From the NCBI GenBank assembly GCA_965116395.1, contig OZ220684.1, positions 2,294,001 to 2,358,000 of the forward strand: 64,000 nt of DNA. Reading direction: 5' to 3'. The DNA is from Bin5 sp965116395. Its GTDB lineage: Bacteria > Chloroflexota > Anaerolineae > Caldilineales > Caldilineaceae. A model generated the notes under the pieces. The model saw nothing but the letters and a program-made list of their open reading frames with translations. It was not told where the DNA came from and did no database searches. Each line of letters begins with the position of its first letter. The first letter of the stretch is position 1. The position numbers and the translations under genes were made by a program. Shown one piece after another: positions 25,825 to 34,170 of this stretch.

Positions 25825-27456
25825 CTAGGGGCGCCCACCACCGGGAGGCGGCCCGTCGCCAGAGAAGGGCGTCCAATCGTCGTCCTGACTGACAAAAGTG
25901 GTCGCGCCCAGTACCTCATCGCCGTTCTGCAACTGCGTTGATCGAACAACAGTCCATTCGCCTTGAACGCCTTCCACCGCCACCGTGACCGGCAGCGTCT
26001 GTTCGTCTCCCGTCTTGACCACAACCGTCTCGCCGTTGTACTCCTGCACTGCAGTCGTGGGCACCAGCCAGCGGGCGTCCGCCATTTCGCTGCGCAGCGT
26101 CGCAACAGCCGTCATGCCCGGCCGCACGTGCGTCAGCGCTTCATCGATCAGCCGCACCGTCACCGGGTAGTCAATCACTCCCTCCTGGGCGTTGCTCGAT
26201 GGCTCGATGCCGCTGATCATCCCGGCAAACACCGTATCGGGGAAGGCATCGATTGTGACGTCTGCCAGCTGGCCGACGCTGACCTTGGGAATATCGACTT
26301 CGGCGACGTCGATCGTCAACTGCAGCTGGCTCAGGTCCGCTATCGTGATCGCGACTGCTCCTGCTGAAATCCGGTCGCTTTCATCCACATTGACCCGCAG
26401 AACGGTTCCTGCAACGGGGGCGGCCAACTCTGCATTCACCAGGTCAATCCTTGCCTCCAGCAGAGTCAGCTTCGCCTGCTCGATCGACAACTGCGCCAGT
26501 TCGACATCCGTTTCATCCGCGCCGCGCACCAGTGTGTCCAGTCTGGACTGGGCCGCAGCGACCTGCGCCTCAGCTGCCGCGATGTTCACGGCCGTCGGTC
26601 CTGCCAGTAGATCGTCCAACTGCTGCTGCGCGGTCTGGGCCTGGCTCAGCGCCGACTGCAAATCCGCTGTGGAGGCCGGCGCAACCGCCTCCTCATAGGC
26701 CGCCAGCGCCGACTCATAGGAGATTGTCGACTGCTGCAACTGGGCCGCCTGCCGCGTCATACCCACATCCTCGCGCCAAGCCACCTTGTCATACTCGGTC
26801 TGGGCTTCCTGCATAGATACCTGTGCGTTTTCCACCGCCGCCGCCAGTTGGATCCGTTCATTCTCGCTGGCCCCATCCAGAAGGTCATTGTATCTGGCCC
26901 AAGCCGAGCCGGCATTGCTGCGCGCGGCCGCCAACGCACCGGCGCTGGCGCCGTTCTGCACTTCGGCCAGACTTTCCTGGGCCGATTTCAGGTCCGCTTC
27001 CGCCGCGGCCACCTCGGCTGCGCTGGCGTCCGCCAGCAGATTTTCAAGCTGCAGTTCAGCCGTCGTCAGATTGATACTGGCCTGGTCCACCACGCGCCGC
27101 AGATCGCCCCGCTCCAGCGCCACCAGCAGGTCACCGTCGCTGATCACGTCGCCAACTTCCACCAGCACCTCTTCTACGTAGCCGTCGACCTGCGCAACCA
27201 CCTGCGTCGTGTCCACCAGCTCGATATTGCCGGCCGCGGTGACGCTGTCTACGGCCGTGTCCGCCGGGCGGATGAGCGTGGTCTCAAGACCGGTTACCGG
27301 CTCCGTACCGGTTGCCGGCACCGGGCTGGCCGCCAACACTGTTCTGGCTGCTATCTGTTCTGGCGGATTCGGGCCGAAAAAGAGTGCATAGCCGACGCCA
27401 AACGCAGCGCCAACCACCATCGCGCTAAGAATAAGTAAGAGAGATTTCCTGTTCAT
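25825..27456 (-). CDS. HlyD/MacA-like efflux periplasmic adaptor (membrane fusion protein)
   Basis: 543 residues. An N-terminal membrane anchor (about 5-24) is followed by a lipoyl-like half-motif (VVAQVDGYVEEVLVEVGDVI), a long Ala/Gln/Glu-rich coiled-coil hairpin (about 130-320), the second half-motif (ELAAPVAGTVLRVNV), a beta-barrel and a membrane-proximal domain; it ends in a Pro/Gly-rich tail. I start at MNRKSLLLIL, with GAAGGGG seven bases upstream; an in-frame ATG at 27600 would add 48 charged residues before the anchor and overlap the permease. In an operon with the ABC permease and ATPase. The coiled coil is long for a MacA homologue. Confidence 0.9.
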   Translation of the reverse strand: MNRKSLLLILSAMVVGAAFGVGYALFFGPNPPEQIAARTVLAASPVPATGTEPVTGLETTLIRPADTAVDSVTAAGNIELVDTTQVVAQVDGYVEEVLVEVGDVISDGDLLVALERGDLRRVVDQASINLTTAELQLENLLADASAAEVAAAEADLKSAQESLAEVQNGASAGALAAARSNAGSAWARYNDLLDGASENERIQLAAAVENAQVSMQEAQTEYDKVAWREDVGMTRQAAQLQQSTISYESALAAYEEAVAPASTADLQSALSQAQTAQQQLDDLLAGPTAVNIAAAEAQVAAAQSRLDTLVRGADETDVELAQLSIEQAKLTLLEARIDLVNAELAAPVAGTVLRVNVDESDRISAGAVAITIADLSQLQLTIDVAEVDIPKVSVGQLADVTIDAFPDTVFAGMISGIEPSSNAQEGVIDYPVTVRLIDEALTHVRPGMTAVATLRSEMADARWLVPTTAVQEYNGETVVVKTGDEQTLPVTVAVEGVQGEWTVVRSTQLQNGDEVLGATTFVSQDDDWTPFSGDGPPPGGGRP

Positions 27457-27596
27457 ATTTATGCCCCTTCCAACCGATAAAGTAGCCTGTCGTTCGTTTC
27501 GGAATCCGCTGCTTTCGATGTCTGATCGCAGGCGAATTCGCAACTGATCTATACCGCTCTCTTCCCGTTCGTTCACCTTCGTCCTCAACATGAACC

Positions 27597-28835
27597 TCAC
27601 TCATATCGCAGCGCCACGATCGGGTCCAATCGGGTCGCCCGCATCGCCGGATACAGCCCGAATACCAACCCACAACCGGCGCTGACACCCAATGCCATGA
27701 CCAGGGCGTCGATCCCAATCAGAACGTCAATAGGGAAGCCGGGGATTCTTGACACCAGCACAGCCGCCCCGTAGCTGATCGCGATTCCGATCAGGCCTCC
27801 CAGTAACGTCAGCACCAGCGACTCTACCAGAAACTGCAGCAACACGTCGCTGGTGTGCGCGCCCAGTGCCTTGCGCAGGCCGATCTCCTTGGTGCGTTCG
27901 GTCACCGAAACAAGCATGATGTTCATGATGCCGATGCCGCCCACCAGCAGGCTGATGGCTGCGATACTACTCAGAAGCAGCGTCAGTGTGCTGGTGACGC
28001 TGCCGATCGTGTCCAGCAGGCTGGCCTGCGTGCTGATGCTGAAGTCGCTGTCGTCGTCCGCCCCAAGACCGTGGCGCAGACGCAGGGTCTGTTCAATCTG
28101 TTGTTCTGCCGCATCCACCCGCTCTTCGCTCACCGCATCAGCCGATATCGACGTGACGACATATTCGCCCCGGTAGCGGGGGACGCTGAAGACGCGCCCG
28201 TGGGCGACGCCAATCGGGATGAACCCACTGTCGTCATTGCTGCCGAAACCCGCGTTGCCGCTCTCTTCCAGCACGCCGACGACCGTGAACGGTTCGCCAT
28301 CGATGCGCACGCTCTCGCCCACAACCTGCGTGCGCCCGAAAAGATCGGTCGCCACAGTCGTCCCGATGACGATTACACTGCGCATCTGCGTGATCTCGTC
28401 CTCCGTCAGAAAGCGGCCCTCGGCTATTTCCAGTTTGTGGACATCAGCATAAGCCGCAGTCGTTCCTGTCACCCGGGCGCGCGTGTTTTCGTTGCCGGCG
28501 ACCAGCTGGATGTTGCCGCCATATTGGGGAACCACCTGCCTGACATCCGGGTGGAAGGCAGGGTCGGACAGCGTCCTCACATCGCCCATGGTCAGCGTCT
28601 CGACAGCGCTGCCGGCGCTCTCTCCTTCGTTCTCCGTACTGGGACTGATCGTCAGCCGGGTTGTGCCCTGGCTGGCAACTTCGCCCAGAATGTCTTCTGA
28701 CGCACCGCGTCCGACCCCCAGTATTATGAGGACCGCGGCCACGCCGATGATAATGCCCAGCATCGTCAGGCTGGCCCGCATCTTATTGGCTCTGATGCTG
28801 TCGACAGCAACCGGGAAATACCTAAGCAGCTTCAT
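27597..28835 (-). CDS. MacB/FtsX-type ABC transporter permease
   Basis: 412 residues with the MacB architecture: one N-terminal membrane helix (SLTMLGIIIGVAAVLIIL), a ~220-residue periplasmic core domain, then three C-terminal helices including the signature GIMNIMLVSVTERTKEIGLRKALGA. The start overlaps the ATPase gene by 14 bases. Together with the ATPase and the HlyD-like protein it forms a tripartite-type exporter for peptides, antibiotics or lipoprotein-like cargo. Adjacent to a two-component system, as often seen for antimicrobial-peptide response pumps. Confidence 0.93.
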   Translation of the reverse strand: MKLLRYFPVAVDSIRANKMRASLTMLGIIIGVAAVLIILGVGRGASEDILGEVASQGTTRLTISPSTENEGESAGSAVETLTMGDVRTLSDPAFHPDVRQVVPQYGGNIQLVAGNENTRARVTGTTAAYADVHKLEIAEGRFLTEDEITQMRSVIVIGTTVATDLFGRTQVVGESVRIDGEPFTVVGVLEESGNAGFGSNDDSGFIPIGVAHGRVFSVPRYRGEYVVTSISADAVSEERVDAAEQQIEQTLRLRHGLGADDDSDFSISTQASLLDTIGSVTSTLTLLLSSIAAISLLVGGIGIMNIMLVSVTERTKEIGLRKALGAHTSDVLLQFLVESLVLTLLGGLIGIAISYGAAVLVSRIPGFPIDVLIGIDALVMALGVSAGCGLVFGLYPAMRATRLDPIVALRYE

Positions 28836-29628
28836 AGACCGTCTCCTCGACCTTCTCTATCGTGACAAGCCGCGGCAGTGATGCAAGCGCGGGTTCGCCT
28901 GTTTCGCTGTGTCCTCCTTCTGCAGAAGCTGCCGCCGCGCCGCGTGAATCGGAGATGATCGCGCCGTCGCGCATTGTAATTACGCGACGGGCCCGTTCGG
29001 CGACCTCCTGGTCGTGGGTAATGACGACAAGCGTCAGTCCTTCCGCGTGCAGCTTTTCAAAGAGCGCCATCACCTCTTCGCCGGTACGGGTGTCGAGCGC
29101 GCCGGTCGGTTCATCCGCCAGCAGCAGGCTGGGCCGGTTGACGAGCGCGCGGGCGATGGCCACCCGCTGTTGCTGGCCGCCCGAAAGTTCCTCCGGCTTG
29201 TGGTCTGCCCGGTCAGCCAGACCCACCTGCGCCAGTGTCTCGAGCGCCCGCCCGCGAGCCGCACTGCGAGCAACGTTGGCGTAGAAGAGCGGCAGCTCCA
29301 CTTGCCGCCAGGCAGGGGCGCGCGCCAGCAGGTTGAACTGCTGAAACACGAATCCGATCTCCCTGTTGCGCAAATCTGCCAACTGCCTCCCCGTCAGTTC
29401 GCCAGCGTTCTGGCCGCGAATCTGATAAACCCCGTCCGTGGGTCGGTCCAATAAGCCGATAATGTTCATCAGCGTGCTCTTGCCAGAGCCGCTGGTACCA
29501 ACGATCGCGACATATTCTCCCTCGTCTATCGAAAGGGAAACGCCGTCCAAAGCGACTACCTTCGTCTCCCCCATCTGATAGACCTTCGTAAGGTTCTGCA
29601 TGTCGATCAGCACTGAAGAATCGGTCAT
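28822..29628 (-). CDS. MacB/LolD-type ABC transporter ATP-binding protein
   Basis: 268 residues. Walker A GTSGSGKST at 44-52, Q-loop FVFQQFNLLA, signature LSGGQQQRVAIARAL, Walker B LLLADEP and the switch His in VITHDQ are all present. Lengthened C-terminal tail of ~40 residues with Ala/Ser-rich sequence. First gene of the pump operon; a promoter would lie in the 1-kb gap upstream. Energises the permease encoded next to it. Confidence 0.95.
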   Translation of the reverse strand: MTDSSVLIDMQNLTKVYQMGETKVVALDGVSLSIDEGEYVAIVGTSGSGKSTLMNIIGLLDRPTDGVYQIRGQNAGELTGRQLADLRNREIGFVFQQFNLLARAPAWRQVELPLFYANVARSAARGRALETLAQVGLADRADHKPEELSGGQQQRVAIARALVNRPSLLLADEPTGALDTRTGEEVMALFEKLHAEGLTLVVITHDQEVAERARRVITMRDGAIISDSRGAAAASAEGGHSETGEPALASLPRLVTIEKVEETVYEAA

Positions 29629-29876
29629 TTCTCTATTTCCTGAACTGATAACGCAATGAACTGCGGATCTGGTCAGACCATGGCCTGAAACCTATCCACC
29701 GTCTTGACTCTCTACAGCCTACCGCTGAAATCTGGAAAAATTCTGGAGATGAAGCAGAGGAATTGGGGAGGATGCTTTCGCGGCGTAGTGGCACTACTGC
29801 CTCTACGCAAAATACGTCGATTTCAAAGTATCTAAGACGAGAAACGCAGGTGCTGATGCACCTCGTTAAGCGGATC
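29629..29876. other. Intergenic region upstream of the ABC operon
   Basis: No gene or RNA recognised. It should hold the promoter of the pump operon. The right edge is the 8-bp target site of MITE copy C. Confidence 0.4.
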
Positions 29877-30170
29877 GTAACTACGCAGCCGCAACTGATT
29901 CGCAACCCTGAACAAGAGGAGCAAAGGTGTTCTTTCTCCCCACATTGTTGTATTTTGGGCGGTCGGCCGCAAGCGGCCTCCCTTGTGCAGGGGCTGCGCC
30001 CCCGCAACGCCCCCCTACAAAACCATCCCTCACCCACCTTGTGTGCGCATTCCAGCCGTGCGGCTCCAGCAACGTGGCTGCCGCCAACCGAATACGCTAT
30101 CAGATAGTCTGAATGGCCGCAGGGATAAAGGGCTGGTCAAGACAGACACTGTATATGGCTTAGTAGTTAC
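29877..30170 (+). mobile_element. IS66-like MITE, copy C
   Basis: 294 bp with ends GTAACTACGCAGCC and GGCTTAGTAGTTAC. It is flanked by AGCGGATC (29869-29876) and AGTGGATC (30171-30178), an 8-bp target duplication with one difference. Core hairpin GGCCGC-AA-GCGGCC. Confidence 0.85.
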
Positions 30171-30279
30171 AGTGGATCCGAGAACCGGGGCCGCTGCGCG
30201 CGGCCCGCAACCAGAGGCGGCCGCACCGGGAATCAGATTCAGCTTCCTGGATCGGGATTCTGAGGGGCAGGTTTTCAGG

Positions 30280-30332
30280 ATAAAAAAAAGGAGCCGGCAA
30301 TCGAGGCCCACAGGCCGCGCGTTGCCGGCTCC
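30280..30332 (-). terminator. Strong intrinsic terminator after the TIM-barrel isomerase gene
   Basis: On the minus strand GGAGCCGGCAA (30322-30332) pairs with TTGCCGGCTCC (30290-30300), 11 bp, and is followed by T8 (complement of 30282-30289). It lies ~330 bases past the isomerase stop. Confidence 0.75.
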
Positions 30333-30657
30333 GCTTTAGCGAACCGGAGATTCGTCAGAGCCGCGCCGCCACTCTGAAATGGGTCTGACGCGTCGATTCA
30401 CACCTCTCATAGAGCAGGGCAGCTGGGCCGTAGACAGATCGTACGTATATTGTCCAGAACATACTCCACACCGACGTAAGAGGACATCCCCGGCTCCAAT
30501 GTCGCTCTGCACCAGTGTAATTGACCGTCAAGCCCGCAAAAATAAACACCCGTCCCGGGACAAATCCTGCTCAGGAAACCGATTGACCAACTGGATTTCT
30601 CTAAGATATGATCGCCTTGTAGGGGCCTGCTGATGCACTGCGCCATGCCGTCGCTGA
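30333..30657. other. Intergenic region, no gene seen
   Basis: 3' flank of the isomerase gene before its terminator. No repeat or RNA recognised. Confidence 0.35.
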
Positions 30658-31467
30658 TTAGTCGTTCTGTGCGCTCGCGATCGTTTCCCGCAGCATGGAA
30701 ACCGACTGCGTCAGGGCCGCTTTCGGCTCGCCGGCAACGCGGCATTCATATGTCAGATAGCCCTTGAAACCGACGTCGGCCAAAGCCTGAATGCCCGCCT
30801 GCCAGTCGATGTCACCAATACCCGGCTGGACACGCGTATTGTCAGCTACGTGGACATGGCCGATGTACGGGCCGATCTTGCGGATCGTCGCCGGTGTGTC
30901 GACTTCCTCGATGTGCATGTGGAAGAAATCGGTCAGCAGAGCCACACCAGGAGGGTCCCCCGCCTTCTGGATGATTTCCACCCCGTCCTCCTGCCGCCGC
31001 AGCAAATGTTGCTCATAGCGGTTGAGAGGCTCTAACAACAGCAGCGTGCCATGACTGTCAGCGAACGCGGCCAGCTCCCGCGTGATCTCGACCAGCAGCT
31101 CCTTTTCCAGCGCCACCGCATCCTTGAGCGGCGAAAGATCCGGCAGCCGCGGCGGGCCGAAAATCGGCGGCACTATCTGGCCGACCGCGCCGAAGTGACC
31201 GCAAGCTTCCAGGTTGCGCTTGGATTCGTCAATGCTGGCCCGGCGTTTGGCCGGGTCCGGGTCTAACCAGTCGAACGCTGCCTGGCCGCAAATGGAGGAA
31301 ATGCGGACTGTGCGATTGTTGAAAGCAGCTTCGTATTCGCTGATGCGTTCATAAAGTCGTGATCGGCCCTGAACTTCGACACCGTCGATTTGCAGAGCCT
31401 CGGCGCAATCCAGCTTCTCGTTCAGCGTTGCGCCCGGCAGCAAGTTTTCCTGTATTGAGATGTACAT
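30658..31467 (-). CDS. TIM-barrel sugar isomerase/epimerase (Xyl_isom/AP-endonuclease 2 family)
   Basis: A 269-residue (beta/alpha)8 protein. Metal-binding residues typical of the family are visible: Glu in LLEPLNRYE, Asp and His in LTDFFHMHIEE, His in HVHVAD and Glu in YECR. Hydroxypyruvate isomerase, ketose 3-epimerase and inosose-type isomerases are the usual members. Upstream is not an operon; neighbours include Gfo/Idh/MocA and hydroxyacid dehydrogenases, so sugar-acid or inositol-like catabolism is plausible. Substrate not assignable by sight. Confidence 0.85.
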   Translation of the reverse strand: MYISIQENLLPGATLNEKLDCAEALQIDGVEVQGRSRLYERISEYEAAFNNRTVRISSICGQAAFDWLDPDPAKRRASIDESKRNLEACGHFGAVGQIVPPIFGPPRLPDLSPLKDAVALEKELLVEITRELAAFADSHGTLLLLEPLNRYEQHLLRRQEDGVEIIQKAGDPPGVALLTDFFHMHIEEVDTPATIRKIGPYIGHVHVADNTRVQPGIGDIDWQAGIQALADVGFKGYLTYECRVAGEPKAALTQSVSMLRETIASAQND

Positions 31468-31734
31468 GGGGTCTCCTTTAAGACGAGCGGCCTCGTCGTC
31501 TCAATAATAGTGTGCGATCTATTATGACAGAGTGACATTATGCCAGCGTGACACAGGGGCGCCGGCCCGGACGCTCCTCCGTGTTGAAGTGTGTCTATTG
31601 TGAAGGGCCGCTTCGTCCGTTCTGCGTAATCCGCGTGCCTGCTCCCGGCGCGCATATAGCGAAGCCGTAGCGCATGTGATACACTCAAATTCCGAGCTGA
31701 TATGTTACCGAGTTGATCTGTCCGTTATTGCATA

Positions 31735-32664
31735 GTGGAACCGTCGGCGTCAACAACTACCGTAATTCCGCTATCCTGTCCATCTGATCTTTGTTGCAAA
31801 GTGATTAACCACAACGCACCGCGCTCCACACAGTCAGGCGCGCATTCGACAAACTCCGCTGACGATGACGGCTGGGTCCAGGAGCCGTCCGCCGCCGCCG
31901 AACAGAATGCTGCCGAACCGGGCAGCGCACACACACGCGCAGATAGCGAAGCGACAGTGCATCAACCTAACGCACTCACGATCCACCGGCGCCACGTACC
32001 CGTCTTGAAGCCGGAAGTCATCATCGAAATTCCCCCGCCCGTCAGCAGGACTCGGCGTTTTGTCTGGCTGGGCGCGCTCGCCATTCCCCTCGTCATCACC
32101 TTGTTTGCCCTCTCCGTGCTGGCGTTTCGGTCCCAGACCGTGTCAACCACCGCCCAGGAGGCAACTGTAGAGGCACGCGTCGCCATTCGCCTGGCCGAAG
32201 AACGGGCGAAGAACCACCCTCAGTACGCCGCCACCGCCGCCGTCGAGGCAACTGTAGAAGCGCGCGTCGCGATGCGCCTGGCCGAAGAACGGGCATCCCT
32301 GTCAAGGCAATCGATAACGATCGTCTCTGCCGGTGAACCAGCGGTGACCGTCACCACTGCCAACGCCGCCGAGACACCTGCCGCCGCCGATGCTGTCCCT
32401 CTCTATGCCCGCTCCTCCGTCGTGGTGAATCTCCGCCAGGGTCCCGGCGAAAGCTACCAATCGCTCGGGCTTATCCCGCCCGGCGAACAGCTGCGCCTGC
32501 TCGGCCGCACCGTAGACAGCGGCTGGTTTTTCGTATCGTTGACCGACAGTTTTTCGGCAGAAGAAGAGCAGGGATGGGTTGCTGGCTGGTTGGTGGATGT
32601 CCCCGGAGACCCAATGCTTCTCGACGTCGTATCGCCCAATCCCCTCGCGACGCAGAGCGAATAA
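31735..32664 (+). CDS. Membrane-anchored protein with SH3b domain
   Basis: 309 residues starting at a GTG. A disordered ~105-residue N-terminal part leads to one membrane helix (about 116-136, WLGALAIPLVITLFALSVLA), so the C-terminus is outside. The stretch after the helix contains two copies of an Ala/Glu-rich heptad-like unit (EATVEARVAxRLAEERA) that should form a coiled coil. A bacterial SH3 domain (about 225-300: VVNLRQGPGESYQSLGLI, GWFFVSL, GWVAGWLV) ends the protein. SH3b domains bind cell-wall or glycan material. The start is uncertain; a later in-frame start would shorten the tail. Confidence 0.7.
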   Translation: MEPSASTTTVIPLSCPSDLCCKVINHNAPRSTQSGAHSTNSADDDGWVQEPSAAAEQNAAEPGSAHTRADSEATVHQPNALTIHRRHVPVLKPEVIIEIPPPVSRTRRFVWLGALAIPLVITLFALSVLAFRSQTVSTTAQEATVEARVAIRLAEERAKNHPQYAATAAVEATVEARVAMRLAEERASLSRQSITIVSAGEPAVTVTTANAAETPAAADAVPLYARSSVVVNLRQGPGESYQSLGLIPPGEQLRLLGRTVDSGWFFVSLTDSFSAEEEQGWVAGWLVDVPGDPMLLDVVSPNPLATQSE

Positions 32665-32773
32665 ACAGCCGCAATTCGGTAAGAGCACCTCCCGCTCAAA
32701 TAGCCAAGCGGTCGCGCATTCAACAACCGTCAACTGCCGATCACCCTCCACGCCTGCCCCGCCGCCTCGTCAG

Positions 32774-34045
32774 CTACAGCCCCAGCGCGTCGTCGATCTC
32801 CTCCTGATACGTCCGCACCGCGCCCGACAGCAGCTCCTCAAGCCCGACCGCGCGCCCCACAGCCGCCGATTCATACGCGCCCAGAATTGCCGCCACCGCG
32901 ATCATGCCGTCGCGGCCGTCCACCTCCGGCGCATGGCCCTGCAGAACCGCCTCACCGAAGTCGTGATATTCGATCGCCAGCAGCCTGGCGTCCAGCGCCA
33001 TCTCGGCATGGGACACGTCGGGCCGTTCGTAAACAACGCCATCCGCGCCAAACAACCGCGCGGTGATCGCGTTCAGAGAGAAGTCGGGCAGCAGGCTCAA
33101 AATCTCCTTGCCCTCCAACGTCCGCTCCTCCAGCCGTAGCCGCACCGCCTCGCCCGTCCGGTCCCGCGGCACGTCCAGCGCGCCCCAGCGGCCGTGAACA
33201 CTGCGTTCGAAACGACTGCTCCCCCTGCCACCGCCCAGGTGCGAAAACTGCACCGTAGCCCCCGACTGCATCGCATACTGCGCCAGAATCGAGTCCTCGC
33301 CCGTCGCCTCAACTGTCTCCGGGTAGGTGCGCGTCTGCTCCCGGTATGAGATCAGCGGGTGATTCTCGGCGACGGGCCGCCGCCGCACCGGCTCCACGAT
33401 CAACCCCCGCCCAAAGATGCGCTCGTATTCACCCAGATAGTAGCGGATAATATCGGCATAGTGGACGCCCATGTCCAGGCCGATCGCCCCCTTCTCCTTC
33501 AAGTGCCGCCACGGTGTGGCCGACATCACGTCATCGCCGCCCAGCGATGTCTGGATCATCAGGAGTGGGTCGCCTATGATTCCGGCGTCGATCACCGCAC
33601 GCACCATCCGGTTGACCGGATCGCGGCGGTAATTCTCCGCGGTCGCCAGCACAGTGCCGCTCCCTGCCGCCGCGTCAATGATGCGGCGGCACGCACGTAT
33701 CGTGATGCCCAGCGGCTTCTCCACCAGCGCGTGTTTCCCGGCCGCCAGCGCCGCCGTCGCGATCTCATGGTGGCTGGAGCCGTCCGTAACCACATCGACC
33801 GCGGCAACGTCCGGGTGCGCCAGCATGCGGTCCAGATCCGTGAAGATCAGGGGCTTGCGATCAAACAGACGCTCCACCTCGCCCGCGACCCGCTCCGCAT
33901 TGTCACGGTTGATATCGCAGACCGCCATCAACTCCACATTCGACATGCCGGTCTCTTCCAGCGTGTGGTACGCGATCGTGTGGCGATGGCCCATGCCGCC
34001 GCAACCAACTACACAGATAGGAACTCGTTCACTGTTCTGGCTCAT
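32774..34045 (-). CDS. Gfo/Idh/MocA-family oxidoreductase
   Basis: 423 residues. N-terminal Rossmann domain (VVGCGGMGHRH, about 13-23) with the diagnostic EKPLG catalytic motif; the C-terminal alpha/beta domain contains GLDMGVHYADIIRYYLGE with the active-site His. The ATG of MSQNSERVP follows GAGGA by seven bases, so 19 further upstream residues are ignored. Slightly long for the family. It sits upstream of nothing on its strand but downstream of a ThDP enzyme and a D-2-hydroxyacid dehydrogenase, all minus strand, forming a small catabolic set for sugars, inositol or sugar acids. Confidence 0.9.
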   Translation of the reverse strand: MSQNSERVPICVVGCGGMGHRHTIAYHTLEETGMSNVELMAVCDINRDNAERVAGEVERLFDRKPLIFTDLDRMLAHPDVAAVDVVTDGSSHHEIATAALAAGKHALVEKPLGITIRACRRIIDAAAGSGTVLATAENYRRDPVNRMVRAVIDAGIIGDPLLMIQTSLGGDDVMSATPWRHLKEKGAIGLDMGVHYADIIRYYLGEYERIFGRGLIVEPVRRRPVAENHPLISYREQTRTYPETVEATGEDSILAQYAMQSGATVQFSHLGGGRGSSRFERSVHGRWGALDVPRDRTGEAVRLRLEERTLEGKEILSLLPDFSLNAITARLFGADGVVYERPDVSHAEMALDARLLAIEYHDFGEAVLQGHAPEVDGRDGMIAVAAILGAYESAAVGRAVGLEELLSGAVRTYQEEIDDALGL

Positions 34046-34133
34046 TGGTCCGTCCTCAAATGCACTGGCAGGTGACCGGTAAACCCTCAAAACACCGGCC
34101 ACCTGCCAATTTCCCTTATTTGCTATCTACGAT

Positions 34134-34170
34134 TCACTAACCACTGATCACCGGCCACTGACCACTGCCG
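34134..34170. repeat. Heptamer tract (ACTAACC type)
   Basis: CACTAACCACTGATCACCGG and further period-7 units, abutting the stop of the ThDP-enzyme gene. Boundaries approximate by one or two bases. Confidence 0.6.

Noticed and set aside
29881..30087. Small frames with GGRCGGAAPAQGRPL-type peptides in several MITE copies
   Set aside because: They come from the conserved hairpin core in antisense; the peptide recurs only because the DNA does, with no ribosome-binding site.
30589..30620. Plus-strand promoter TTGACC with TATGAT-like box
   Set aside because: No plus-strand gene follows; the adjacent coding region is on the minus strand.
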